From Cerasicoccus sp. TK19100 (GTDB taxonomy: Bacteria > Verrucomicrobiota > Verrucomicrobiia > Opitutales > Cerasicoccaceae): a DNA stretch of 64,000 nucleotides. Position 1 is the first letter of the stretch. Each line of letters begins with the position of its first letter. Positions 7,657-16,254 of the stretch are shown in pieces. The stretch is taken from contig NZ_JAPWDU010000006.1 of NCBI RefSeq assembly GCF_027257155.1, positions 248,001 through 312,000 of the forward strand, read 5' to 3'. The translations under genes were made by a program, and so were the position numbers. A model generated the notes under the pieces. It had not been told where the DNA came from, did not search any database, and saw nothing but the letters and a program-made list of their open reading frames with translations.

Positions 7657-8232
7657 ATGAGGTCCGTTTGTGCTCTTCTTTTACTAGTACTGTCTGCTCT
7701 GGTGGCAAACGCTGGAACGAACACAGCAGTGGGGTTCCTTTTGCCCTTCGAAGTGGGCAATCCACAAGGTTTTCATTCGTTCGCTTCTCAAATCGTAGGG
7801 CTACGTGAGGTCACGGCAGGCAAGCGATACCATTTGGACATGCTTATTCAGGCGCTGAATGAGCAGCAGAAGGTAATATTGAGCCACTACGATGAGTCAA
7901 CTGGTCAAGCAATCCGGACGGAGTATCAGGCTTCAGTCGCAAATTCCCATTACCACATTGATGTCGGGGAGTCGGACATTGCCGACATTCGGATCATCGT
8001 CACAAACAATGCTTCCGCCAATGTGCCCGAGATTGCAGTGGGCAACCTTGCTGATGTCATCAGTGCGATTATGCCAGAAAACCTCGCGCGTGTAAACGAC
8101 TGCCTTGAGAATGGTCAGGATGGTTACCACACGTTCGAATTAGTTTTTAAAAGCGAGGATGCTCAATCAGCGTATTCGCGCGTCTATGATGTCCCCGACG
8201 CCGATGGAAGGCGGGTAGATTTCAGGCAGTGA
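7657..8232 (+). CDS. Secreted protein of unknown function
   Basis: 191 residues from the ATG at 7657 (an upstream GTG at 7639 is also in frame). The N-terminus MRSVCALLLLVLSALVANA is a clear Sec signal peptide cut after ANA. The mature part is mixed alpha/beta, with a KRYHLDMLIQALNEQQKVILSHY segment, and contains no cysteine pair or motif I recognise apart from isolated residues. It lies between a mobile repeat and a repeat island, which suggests accessory status. A GAGG lies 12 bases before the preferred start. Confidence 0.6.
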   Translation: MRSVCALLLLVLSALVANAGTNTAVGFLLPFEVGNPQGFHSFASQIVGLREVTAGKRYHLDMLIQALNEQQKVILSHYDESTGQAIRTEYQASVANSHYHIDVGESDIADIRIIVTNNASANVPEIAVGNLADVISAIMPENLARVNDCLENGQDGYHTFELVFKSEDAQSAYSRVYDVPDADGRRVDFRQ

Positions 8233-8271
8233 GATACATGGTATTTGCGTTCGCGCCAACTCCCGCAAGCG

Positions 8272-8607
8272 CTAACTACCCGTCGCCGACGGGATGCGCG
8301 TCGCGCGCGGGATGTCTTGTATCGGCGAGGAGTGCTCTTGGATGATTTTCCAGCCGTCGCCCTCGCGGCGGAGGGGCATCGTGGTGCGGATGTGGATTTG
8401 CCAGCGGGACTTATCCGGGCGCACGTAATACTTAAAGAAATGCTCGAACGAGACGAGCGCGGTGTCGCCCTCGGTCCAGACCTGGGCGAAGCGTTGGCCC
8501 GCATTGCATTTGCCCGCAGACTTCGCCCCATTGAACCTAGCGTTGTTTGGGGTCGCATCGCATTGGCCCAAAATCTTAGCCCTTTTGATCCCGAAGGGAT
8601 CGATCAT
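8272..8607 (-). pseudogene. Truncated NTF2/SnoaL-like protein
   Basis: The C-terminal half reads like the end of an NTF2-like (SnoaL/DUF4440) domain: VWTEGDTALVSFEHFFKYYV, IHIRTTMPLRREGDGWKIIQEHSSPI. The expected N-terminal helices are absent; instead the frame runs back into a REP sequence (8586-8681), so the codons before about 8535 are unrelated. I infer that insertion or recombination at the RAYT/REP element removed the 5' part of the gene. It could instead be a short functional domain protein, but no sensible start exists outside the REP. Confidence 0.55.
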
Positions 8608-8681
8608 TCATAGACGGGGGTTTCTAACCCCCGATTCCAGGATGCCCCAAGGAATCGTCGCGATGCGACAGTTCAATCCCC
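8586..8681 (+). repeat. REP sequence left of the RAYT gene
   Basis: Contains three nested palindromes: GATCCCGAAGGGATC, GGGGGTTTCTAACCCCC and GTCGCGATGCGAC. The same order appears at 9773-9866 and, inverted, at 9202-9267. With the inverted copy it brackets the transposase gene, the standard arrangement of a RAYT locus. Confidence 0.85.
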
Positions 8682-8721
8682 GGTTGCATTGATGTATTCC
8701 GTGCAGGCAAGAACCTCACAC

Positions 8722-9186
8722 CTAATCAAAGACATAGTCCCGCTCATATTCGATGCCATGCTTGTCGAGAAATGCGGTGTATTCATCTTCAAATGAGCGC
8801 TTTGTGTGATGTTCGCGCTGGTTGCTAATATACTCGACGACATCGCTCTCGCTTGACCGGCTCACGGTGAACGCCGCATAGCCATCCTGCCATGCTAGGC
8901 GACGATTCGGGCCGAGGATATTCTCTCGGTTGATGTATTTGGAAGATCCGCCCTTCAGGAGCTTCATCGCTTCGGCCAGCGAAAGTGTTTTCGGAATGTG
9001 AATCAGTGCATGCACATGGTTTTCGACACCCCCAATACGAACCGCCACCATGCCATTGTTTCGGGCCGTTGCGGAAAGCACACGCCAGACACTTTGTTCT
9101 ACTTCGAGCGAGATGAGCGGTGCCCGTTCTTTGGTGCTCCAAATGCAATGGTAGAGAAGGTGGGTCAGGGTGCTCGCCATACGCAT
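8722..9186 (-). CDS. RAYT: REP-associated Y1 (IS200-like) transposase
   Basis: Single-strand DNA transposase of the HUH/Y1 family that acts on REP hairpins. About 154 residues from the ATG at 9186 (9180 also possible: MASTLTHLLYHCIWSTKER; an extension to 9210 would run into the REP). The motif order is that of Transposase_17: YHCIWSTKER near the start, the metal-binding HUH motif in ENHVHALIHIP, LKGGSSKYIN, WQDGYAAFTVS, and the probable catalytic tyrosine in VVEYISNQREHH. Length is normal for a RAYT and no frameshift is seen, so it may be active. It is flanked by inverted REPs (8586-8681 and 9202-9267). Confidence 0.9.
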   Translation of the reverse strand: MRMASTLTHLLYHCIWSTKERAPLISLEVEQSVWRVLSATARNNGMVAVRIGGVENHVHALIHIPKTLSLAEAMKLLKGGSSKYINRENILGPNRRLAWQDGYAAFTVSRSSESDVVEYISNQREHHTKRSFEDEYTAFLDKHGIEYERDYVFD

Positions 9187-9201
9187 TGTGATACGAATAA
9201 T

Positions 9202-9267
9202 CCGTCGCATTGCGACGAAAATTATTGGGCTTGGTTGGCCGGGGGTTAAAACCCCCGTCTATGATTA
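9202..9267 (-). repeat. REP sequence right of the RAYT gene (inverted copy)
   Basis: Reverse complement of the left REP: GTCGCATTGCGAC palindrome, then GGGGGTTAAAACCCCC and TCTATGATTAAT. It overlaps the extreme 5' extension of the transposase frame, which favours the shorter start at 9186 or 9180. Confidence 0.8.
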
Positions 9268-9389
9268 ATTAGTGCCTTCGGCACATAGCAGGTGAATTAG
9301 GTGCGGTTGATTAGATGTGGTGGGTCGGTTTGACTGATTAGATGTGGTGGGGCGGTGTGGCGTAGGTCAGCGGAACTTAGATCGCCTCG

Positions 9390-9752
9390 TCGAAGGCTGG
9401 TTTAGCATAGGCTGGGCCCATCTAAGTCCGGTGTCGCTAGCCTGCGTGCCTAAGCTGTCGTAGCCTAGGATAGCGTGTTCAAAGGCTGGAGTAGCATAGG
9501 ATAACGCATCGAAGGCTGGCGTAGTATAGGCTGGGACGTCTAAGGCCGGTGTCGCTAGCCTGCATGCCTAAGCTGTCGTAGCCTGGGATGGCGTGTTCAA
9601 AGGCTGGAGTAGCATAGGATAACGCATCGAAGGCTGGCGTAACGTAGGTTGGGGGGGCGTCTAATGCTGGTGTCTTGTAGCTTTGCGCTTCTAAGACCTC
9701 GTATCCTGGAACGGCGTGTATAAAGAGGCCGGTAGCGTAGGCTGGCGTAGAT
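9390..9752. repeat. Hierarchical tandem repeat, about 119 bp x 3
   Basis: Units start at 9390, 9508 and 9627 with TCGAAGGCTGG, giving periods of 118 and 119 bp. Units 1 and 2 are nearly identical; unit 3 has decayed. Each unit is itself made of four degenerate subunits of about 30 bp related to AAGGCTGGAGTAGCATAGG. No reading frame is conserved. A smaller 28-bp duplication (GATTAGATGTGGTGGG) lies just upstream at about 9311-9362. Confidence 0.8.
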
Positions 9753-9772
9753 AGATTTAATATTCGCAGGAT

Positions 9773-9866
9773 TGATCCCGAAGGGATCGCTCATTCCTAG
9801 ACTGGGGTTTAAACCCCCGGTTTTGGTATGCCCCAAGGGATCGTCGCGATGCGACGGTTCATCTCC
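9773..9866 (+). repeat. Solitary REP sequence
   Basis: Third copy of the REP family of the RAYT locus (GATCCCGAAGGGATC, GGGGTTTAAACCCCC, GTCGCGATGCGAC), direct orientation relative to 8586-8681. It lies about 590 bp from the transposase gene, beyond the 119-bp repeat. Confidence 0.8.
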
Positions 9867-9919
9867 AGTCAATGCAAGGCGCAAAGTTTCAATCGCTTGC
9901 TCCAAAAAAGACCGAACAC

Positions 9920-10103
9920 GTGTTCCCAAAAAACCCGCCCCTCGTTTTCAAAAACAACACCACTTGTGTTGCTTCGACAACAGTAGCTGTGTTGGGGAAA
10001 CAACAGTAGTGTTGTTGGAGTAACATAGCATAGGGCTTTTTCAAAACACAGCATTAGGCTTTTTGAAAAAGCAGCAGTAGTCTTTTGCCAAATACAGCAT
10101 AAG
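9920..10103. repeat. 23-bp hairpin tandem array, copy 1 (eight units)
   Basis: Eight consecutive units of 22-24 bp (starts 9920, 9944, 9966, 9989, 10011, 10035, 10058, 10081), averaging exactly 23 bp. Most contain an internal dyad whose stem varies while pairing is kept: GTGTTG/CAACA units and GCTTTTT/AAAAAGC units, linked by CAGTAG or CAGCATAG. The array ends in GAAACGCTATTTTGGC, as does the second array at 47143-47372. It lies about 83 bp past the aroK stop codon. Confidence 0.85.
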
Positions 10104-10182
10104 GAAACGCTATTTTGGCCCAGCTGCTTCGGTTGGCTCGGCTGCTTCCGTTTGCTGGATTGCTTCGGTTGGCCGGGGAGGC
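10104..10182. repeat. Short repeats between 23-bp array and aroK
   Basis: GAAACGCTATTTTGGC is followed by about three degenerate 18-20-bp units related to TGCTTCGGTTGGCTCGGC, reaching almost to the aroK stop codon. The matching region at 47373-47440 beside dnaX has the same order, so this segment belongs to the same composite element. Confidence 0.65.
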
Positions 10183-10186
10183 CGAG

Positions 10187-10714
10187 CTAGGCGTGGTTGA
10201 CGGCCTGGCGGATGGCGGCGGCGATTTGGGCGGGGCTCAGGGCTTCGGCGTCGATGGTGGCGTCGGCGTACTTAGCGTAGAGCGGTTCACGCTCGTTAAA
10301 GAGGGCGTCGATGGTTTGCCCGGGCTGCACGACGAGGCCGCGTTCTGCGGGGTTGCCGATGCGGGCCTTGATCGTCTCATGGCTGAGCTTGAGCCACACG
10401 ATGGTCGCGAAGGTCTGCAGGTGACGCATCGCCTCAGCGGAGTAAACGACGCTGCCGCCGGTGGCGATGACGGTCGCGTCCGCCTGCAGGGTGAGCACGG
10501 CCTCGGCTTCCTTTTGCTTAAAGGCGGCGAGCCCCACTTGGTCGATAATGCCCTTGAGGCTGGTGCCGTTGATTTCGCGGATCCGGTCGTCGGTGTCGAC
10601 GAAGGCGTATTGCAGCTCCTGCGCCAGCAATTTGCCGACGGTGCTTTTGCCGGCGCCCGCCATCCCGATGAGTGCGATTGATCGCTTAGGTTGCATGTCT
10701 TGCCCGTCGCGCAT
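10187..10714 (-). CDS. aroK: Shikimate kinase
   Basis: P-loop kinase phosphorylating shikimate with ATP, step five of chorismate synthesis. 175 residues; MQPKRSIAL at 10696 is an alternative and perhaps better start. The Walker A motif is GMAGAGKST, followed by the shikimate-binding aspartate in FVDTDDRI, the IATGGSVV loop, the VWLKLS strand and the lid arginine region NPAERGLV. The fold order and size match AroK/AroL. It is a single-gene unit flanked downstream by the 23-bp hairpin array and upstream by about 450 bp of non-coding DNA with a repeat pair. Confidence 0.93.
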   Translation of the reverse strand: MRDGQDMQPKRSIALIGMAGAGKSTVGKLLAQELQYAFVDTDDRIREINGTSLKGIIDQVGLAAFKQKEAEAVLTLQADATVIATGGSVVYSAEAMRHLQTFATIVWLKLSHETIKARIGNPAERGLVVQPGQTIDALFNEREPLYAKYADATIDAEALSPAQIAAAIRQAVNHA

Positions 10715-11038
10715 GTTGTGTGCCAGAATGGTGCGCGGGCGAGTAGCTCGTCAATGCGCGAAAGGTGAGGCAGTGCACGGCCAGGGAGGCGTGGGTTTTA
10801 ACTGGAAGATCGAGGCCCACGGCGATGCTCAGGTCAAGAAAGGATGAGGAGCCAGCGAGGCGTGGGTGGTTTCTCACGGAGGCACGGAGAGCGCGGAGAG
10901 TGAGAAGGATATTTTATTAAAAGAGATTTAATGGACGTAACGCCCGTTATTGCTGACGGGCATTTTCTGAAGAGTGGCCAAGACAAGCCGAATAGCCGTT
11001 CTCTTTCAGTGGCGATTTCGTTCCGCTATATCAGTCCT
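10715..11038. other. Intergenic region with no recognisable gene
   Basis: No convincing reading frame. A weak hairpin GCCCGT/ACGGGC (10942-10961) followed by ATTTT is visible, as is a purine-rich CGGAGGCACGGAGAGCGCGGAGAG patch near 10880. I see no promoter or RNA gene I can support. Confidence 0.5.
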
Positions 11039-11122
11039 CATGCAGGGCTCGCGCTTGCGCGATGCCGCATTAGGTGGCGTCCCTGAGCGGGGGCGGCGTC
11101 GCGCGAGCGCGAGCCCTACATG
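11039..11122. repeat. REPIN-like pair, TGTAGGGCTCGCGC family, copy 1
   Basis: Arms of about 30 bp in inverted orientation (left CATGCAGGGCTCGCGCTTGC; right ends GCGAGCCCTACATG) differ at three positions and enclose a short core. The same family recurs at 17982-18080. Confidence 0.85.
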
Positions 11123-11163
11123 ACAACCGCCGCCATCTGTCCGTTAGAGGAAAATAAAAGGCG

Positions 11164-11850
11164 TTAATTAGCCCCCGCAAATGCTGCCACCAAGGCACCG
11201 ACCAAGAGAAGCACCATGATGATCAGTATGATCCAAACGATGATCGATGTCTTATACTTAATGTGCGGCGTGGCCTCGATGACCTGTTTGTATTCATCGG
11301 AGAAGACCATCTTCCCTTTCTTGGACCAGACCAGGTAGAGGATGTAGCCGTTGATTAGCGTGCCGATCGGAATGTTGAGCAGGCCGAGGCCAGAGAGAAT
11401 TGTGACCGGAATGCGCACCCAGCTTTTCAGCTTACGGATGCCAAAAGCGAGGAAGACCATCAGCACACCGATGACCAGGTAAAAGATCGTCATGCCAATC
11501 ATGAAGCCGGCTGCTTCCGGGCCGAAATCGCCGCCGCCGCTGCTGCCTGCCGCTGCGCCCGCCATCATGCCAAAGCCACTGAGCACCATCAGCACTCCGC
11601 CAATCAGGTAGAGGGTGCCCACGGATTTAATCGAAGCTTCGTGCTTAATGTGCTCTTGGCGAATCTCCTCGTCCAAGCTGTCACCGTATGGCGAGCCGCC
11701 TTCCTTCAGCCGTTGCACGTAGTCTTCACGGCAGTTCGGGCAGACTTGCGTGTCGCCCATCGGGATGAGCATATTCGTGGCGACGATGGCCGAGCAATTG
11801 GGGCAGTTCGACGTTTGATCGGAGGGAGATGTTGGTGATTCCACGGACAC
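11164..11850 (-). CDS. Zinc-ribbon membrane protein of unknown function
   Basis: 228 residues. The N-terminal 45 residues hold two CPxC knuckles, CPNCSAIV and CPNCRED, forming a probable zinc ribbon. After a charged linker (about residues 48-70) come hydrophobic helices at roughly 72-95, 106-130, 140-165 and 198-225, with a Gly/Ser-rich loop (AGSSGGGDFG). The arrangement is that of a soluble zinc-ribbon tethered to a four-helix membrane domain. No family is assigned. It is monocistronic as far as can be seen. Confidence 0.7.
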   Translation of the reverse strand: MSVESPTSPSDQTSNCPNCSAIVATNMLIPMGDTQVCPNCREDYVQRLKEGGSPYGDSLDEEIRQEHIKHEASIKSVGTLYLIGGVLMVLSGFGMMAGAAAGSSGGGDFGPEAAGFMIGMTIFYLVIGVLMVFLAFGIRKLKSWVRIPVTILSGLGLLNIPIGTLINGYILYLVWSKKGKMVFSDEYKQVIEATPHIKYKTSIIVWIILIIMVLLLVGALVAAFAGAN

Positions 11851-12026
11851 TATCGTTTAGGTAGAAATGCGGTAGGCAAGCGGTAATTTGTCAGGAATTA
11901 AGATTTTTCGAGCGGGTATATCGACAGGGCAGGCAGGCCGAGGTATACGGTAGGTGGTGGTGGATCGTGTCTTTTTCCGTAGCGTGAGTGGGGAGGGGCG
12001 CTTGCCCTCAATTGAACTAATCACAC

Positions 12027-12058
12027 AAAAAAGACCGCCAGCGTACTGCTGGCGGTCT
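12027..12058 (-). terminator. Rho-independent terminator of the NodB-fusion gene
   Basis: On the minus strand, a 10-bp stem GACCGCCAGC/GCTGGCGGTC with a 5-base loop (12033-12057) is followed by six T residues (12027-12032). It lies 51 bp past the stop codon at 12109. Confidence 0.93.
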
Positions 12059-12108
12059 GGGTGGTGACGATTTTACGCTGAGTGTGAAATCGTGCGGGTG
12101 AGGATGCC

Positions 12109-15100
12109 TTATTGCGCGCTGACGATCACTTGGCCGCCGTCGGGCATGGCGTCGACCAGGGCGTAAGTGTTGCCCTCGTGCTGGATGAGCTGCGCCGGGA
12201 CGGACAAGCCATCCTGCATCGCGGAGACGCCGGTCCAGCCGTTGGTGCGGAGTTTGACGGTCAGCGCCTGATAGAAGAGCTGGTCGTTCATCTCGTCGAC
12301 GAGGGTGAAGCGGATCTCGTTGGTGGAGACGCTGTCGATGGTCAGCGTGGCGGTCAGGCGTTGCTGCGCGTATTGGGCGACGGCGGTGTAGGTGTCCACG
12401 TAGTATTTATGCTCGTTGTCTTTAATGGCTTGGAATGCGGCCTCAATGTCGGCCTCGTCGGTGCCGGCATTGTCAACGTTGTGGTAGAGCATTACGCCCC
12501 AACCGCGCCACTGCGAGTAGTCGAAGTTGCGCTTGTCTTCGAGGCGCAGGACACCCGTTGCGTTGAGGAAGCCGTTGTAGGTTTTGAGGGCACCGAGGCT
12601 GTTCGTCTCCATGAAGTCGCATTGGTGGATCGGCGTGGAGCCACCGCTGGTGCCACGGGCGGAGATCAGGTAGCCGCGCAGGGCTTCCTTGTATTCGTCA
12701 TTGGTGCCGGTGTCGCCGCAAGGATAGGCATAGGTGGAAATGACGTTGCCGATTTCGCTCTCCAGGTGGTCGAGGCTGAGCAGGCTTTGCGTGAGGTAGT
12801 CCTGCGCGGAGAGGCTGTTAAGCTGGCCGCAGGAGCCATGCAACTGGATGTCATGCCCGGCGTCATACATGGGCTTCCAGTCGAGGTAGGCGTCGCCCGC
12901 ATAGCCGACGTTATCGCCGGTGACGTCGTTATAAACATCCCACATCGAGTCATGCACGATCAGGAACCAGGTGAACTTCCAGCCGAACTGCGCGCTCATG
13001 CTGGACCAGAATGAATTGTCGCCGACGTTGTTGTCATCGATGGTGATGGAGAGGGCGGCGTGCTTGTCGTCCTTCCACAGGCAGACGTCGCCCTCGCCGT
13101 GGTTGGTTGGCCACACGAATTCCAGCTCCGCATAGCTGTCGTAATGCTTGCCGTCAGCGGGGACGGGGACGTTGAGCATTTGGCCGGTTCCCGCGCCGCC
13201 GCCGCCGGTGGCTGGCCAGACGGGGCCATAGTCATCACGATAGGCTGCCCACATGTCTTCGACAAATTGCGGCAACTGATTGCCGCTGGTGTTGCCGCCG
13301 TTGGTCCAGTCCATGTAGCGGTCGGCATAATCGAGGAATGAATCGTCGTTCCAGAGCGTGTTGGCGCCAAGGATTTCAACCACGAGCGCGATGCCTGGGT
13401 AGACACTGCCATTGATCGCGCGGTAGTTGGCGAGCAGGTGACCATTGTCGGACTTGGGGCGATAGCTGTGGCGGATGCCCCACTCGGGCAGGCCGAGGTC
13501 CGCCTGGTAGTAAGGCGTGTGTTCGTTGATGACGGTCTGCGTGTCGTCGTCCCACACATTGCGGTAGTCGGGCTCCCACTGGCCGCCGGGTGCGGCGCTG
13601 GGGTGGTTGCTCGGCCAGTCGCCTTCGTTGGGATTGAGTCCACTTTGGGTCAGATCGATCGTAGCCTGGTCGACGTAGAAGGTATTCTGGAATTCCTGAA
13701 ACTCCGTGCCGCCGTTGCCGAGGCCGTCGCCCTGGCCCCAGATGCCGACGTCTTTCATGTGCTGATCATCCAGGAGCATGCCCGCCATGAGGATGGGTAG
13801 CTTGCGGCCGAGGCCGTGGCCACCATTGGCACGCCAGCCGCCGCCGTTGTCCGCGATCCCGGCGAGGTCGATGCCGAGCTGGGTAAAGCCGATCAGTAGG
13901 CCTTGCTTGTCGGGTGATCCCGAGAGCTGGCTGTAGTCCATATTGAGCAGTAGCGCGGCCTCGTTGATATCCTGTGCGAGGTGCTGGCCGTAATTTTCCA
14001 TGTGGTCGCTCGGGTGGACGAACGCACCGAGGTATTCAAAGACGTGGTCGATCCACGGCTTGGCAAACTGCGACTCGACGGCGGCCGGGTCGGGCACGTT
14101 GCTGCCGACGGGGGCAAGGCTGCCAAGGACGGATGTGTCGAGGTCACTCAGGTTGTGGCTGATGGTTTTATCCGTGCCGGTGTAGGGCGGGCGGAAAGAG
14201 TAGTCCGCCGGGGCGCTCTCAAGGACGGTCAGGACGCCTGCCGCGCGGGTAACGGGGCGAGGCGTGCCAGTGCCGCCGTTAAAGCTTGGCGTGCCAGGCT
14301 CGAAGTCGCTGGAGGAATTATAGAGCCAGCTCACCGATGAGATCAGCGTGCTGTCCACGGGGACCGTCAACGGGTTGCCTGCCGAGAGCGCATTACCGCC
14401 GGGGCGACCGACGTTGAGCGCCGAGTTATAGCTGCCGATGCCGTCATCGTAGCCTTGCTCCGAGCGATCCTGCCCGCTGCTGAGCGGGTTGATCATTGAG
14501 CCGTTTTGACCGGCGCGCGGGGTGTAGGCGGGGTCGTTGAGGCTGTTGCTGATGTCGGTGATCGTGACGGGGCCGACGACCCAGTAATCGCCCGTGATGA
14601 ACGTGCCGTGGGTAACGGGGCTCGCGAAGGTCCAGGTGACGCCGTTGTGCGTAATGCTGCTCGTTGTGCCGTAGTTGGTGCCCACGGTTTGGCTGCCAGC
14701 GACTTCGAGCGATAGCTTCGGCGCGTTGCCACCATCGGCGGTGTCATAGACGATGTACTGGAAGCCGCCGGTAGGTGCATGGTCATTGGTCAGGATGAAG
14801 TAAACGAACGCACCGGGCTGGGCGCCGCTTGCGTAAAAGCCGGACAGGTAGCTGCTGACATCGGCCGAGACGCGCCAGCCAAAGTTGTCCGCGACGACAT
14901 CGGCATGCGTCAGGATGTTGTCCGTGAGCAGGGTGGCGTTGGGGTTGGTTGGGTTCTCGCCGTCGACGAAAAACTGCGGGTCGCCAACGGTGCCCACGTA
15001 GTCATACAGCGTGCTGCCATAGAGGTCGATGTTGTCGAGGTTGGTGTCCGCTGCGGTGGACGCACCACTGAAGCTGACCTCCAGTGTGGCGCTCTGGATC

Positions 15101-16236
15101 GAGCCGCCGTTGAGGTTGGGCAGCTCCATCGGGATCACCACAACCCAGTTTTCCAGCGCCGAGCCACGGCTACCGATACGGGTGGTGTTCTCATAAATAT
15201 GGCGTGTCGAGCCGTCGGCCTTGAGGGCTTGGTCACGGTACGTGGCAAAGACCTCCATGGTGGTAACCGGTGGCGGAGCACCGTTGTAAACCGCTTCCAG
15301 GTTATTGCCATTGACCTGTAGCGACCAGTCACTGGCGTCGGCGGAGTCGAGGCTGAGGCCGCTGTAAATATCGCCGCCGCTGTCCGCCGCAAATAGCGTG
15401 AAGGTTGCGCCGTTGGTCGGGGCTGCGCCGCTGAGGTCGAGGTCAACCGTGCCCGCAAGTGAGTCGCCCGCGCCCGCGTTGAGTTCGATCGGGGTAACGC
15501 CGCCGCTATCAATCGTGAACTTGAGCGTGGCGTTACTGGTGGTGGTCAGGTTGCCGGTGAAATCGATGGTGGTCGCGCCTGAGCCATTCACATGGAAGGT
15601 CGCCTGGTCGACGGTGCTGCTGTGCCATTGATGGTCGTCAAGGAACTCGCCGCCGGAGATTTCAACGCTCACGGCTGCGGGGCTGGTGACCGTGCCAAGA
15701 TTCATTGAGCGGAAGACGGTTTTGCCACCCGTTTGCGTGAAGCTGTAGGAGGTGCCGCTGTTGGCACCGCCCACGTGGGACAGGCTCAGGCGGTCCAGGT
15801 GCAGCTCACCGCCGGTAACGAGCGCCGTGCCGGTCGTGCCGCCATTGCTGTTGGCCGCATAGGGCATGGTCAGGTGGACGCCGGTGTTTTCCGCGGTGTT
15901 GAATTTACCACCGTGGATTTCGAAGACGACGTCGCCAGTCGCCACGTTGCGGTTGATCTGCACTTCGCCAGCAGCATCGACGTTGCCGCCGGTTTGAATG
16001 TAGCTGCCGCTGTCGGAGAGGTTTATGGAGGGGCCGGCAGTCAGGGTCAGGTCGCCACCGGTTACACGGGCGATATCGGTGTTATTAATGGCGACTTGGG
16101 TGTCGGTGATCGTGTTGCCCGATTGGCAGATGGTTTGATCTCCGGTGACGTCAATCGTCGCGTAAGTCGGGGCGCCCAGGCAAAGCCCAGCCAGCGCCCC
16201 AATAGCCGCTTTCCAGCGGGGAAGGGGAGTGTGCAT
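12109..16236 (-). CDS. Large secreted multidomain protein with C-terminal polysaccharide-deacetylase (NodB-like) domain
   Basis: 1375 residues. The N-terminus is a signal peptide (MHTPLPRWKAAIGALAGLCLG, cut near PTYA). Residues about 27-235 are repetitive beta-strand sequence of the pectin-lyase/autotransporter type (VTGGDLTL, GNVDAAGEV, ISGGEF). Residues about 320-510 resemble a carbohydrate-binding or DNRLRE-like beta domain. A helical region follows (about 715-1000; YGQHLAQDINEAALLLNM, GIDLAGIADNGGGWRANGGHG) like the alpha/alpha toroids of alginate or heparin lyases. The NodB-like domain starts at about 1050: SITIDD (Asp1067-Asp1068) and AYPCGD are present, but the usual HxxxH metal motif reads H1133-GSCG, losing the second histidine. 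Functions of the middle domains are inferred from general sequence character only. Confidence 0.75.
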   Translation of the reverse strand: MHTPLPRWKAAIGALAGLCLGAPTYATIDVTGDQTICQSGNTITDTQVAINNTDIARVTGGDLTLTAGPSINLSDSGSYIQTGGNVDAAGEVQINRNVATGDVVFEIHGGKFNTAENTGVHLTMPYAANSNGGTTGTALVTGGELHLDRLSLSHVGGANSGTSYSFTQTGGKTVFRSMNLGTVTSPAAVSVEISGGEFLDDHQWHSSTVDQATFHVNGSGATTIDFTGNLTTTSNATLKFTIDSGGVTPIELNAGAGDSLAGTVDLDLSGAAPTNGATFTLFAADSGGDIYSGLSLDSADASDWSLQVNGNNLEAVYNGAPPPVTTMEVFATYRDQALKADGSTRHIYENTTRIGSRGSALENWVVVIPMELPNLNGGSIQSATLEVSFSGASTAADTNLDNIDLYGSTLYDYVGTVGDPQFFVDGENPTNPNATLLTDNILTHADVVADNFGWRVSADVSSYLSGFYASGAQPGAFVYFILTNDHAPTGGFQYIVYDTADGGNAPKLSLEVAGSQTVGTNYGTTSSITHNGVTWTFASPVTHGTFITGDYWVVGPVTITDISNSLNDPAYTPRAGQNGSMINPLSSGQDRSEQGYDDGIGSYNSALNVGRPGGNALSAGNPLTVPVDSTLISSVSWLYNSSSDFEPGTPSFNGGTGTPRPVTRAAGVLTVLESAPADYSFRPPYTGTDKTISHNLSDLDTSVLGSLAPVGSNVPDPAAVESQFAKPWIDHVFEYLGAFVHPSDHMENYGQHLAQDINEAALLLNMDYSQLSGSPDKQGLLIGFTQLGIDLAGIADNGGGWRANGGHGLGRKLPILMAGMLLDDQHMKDVGIWGQGDGLGNGGTEFQEFQNTFYVDQATIDLTQSGLNPNEGDWPSNHPSAAPGGQWEPDYRNVWDDDTQTVINEHTPYYQADLGLPEWGIRHSYRPKSDNGHLLANYRAINGSVYPGIALVVEILGANTLWNDDSFLDYADRYMDWTNGGNTSGNQLPQFVEDMWAAYRDDYGPVWPATGGGGAGTGQMLNVPVPADGKHYDSYAELEFVWPTNHGEGDVCLWKDDKHAALSITIDDNNVGDNSFWSSMSAQFGWKFTWFLIVHDSMWDVYNDVTGDNVGYAGDAYLDWKPMYDAGHDIQLHGSCGQLNSLSAQDYLTQSLLSLDHLESEIGNVISTYAYPCGDTGTNDEYKEALRGYLISARGTSGGSTPIHQCDFMETNSLGALKTYNGFLNATGVLRLEDKRNFDYSQWRGWGVMLYHNVDNAGTDEADIEAAFQAIKDNEHKYYVDTYTAVAQYAQQRLTATLTIDSVSTNEIRFTLVDEMNDQLFYQALTVKLRTNGWTGVSAMQDGLSVPAQLIQHEGNTYALVDAMPDGGQVIVSAQ

Positions 16237-16254
16237 ATCAGGGGAGTTGGTTAA

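Noticed and set aside
10942-10966. Possible terminator GCCCGT/ACGGGC
   Set aside because: Only six stem pairs, a long loop and four T; no gene reads into it from the plus strand.
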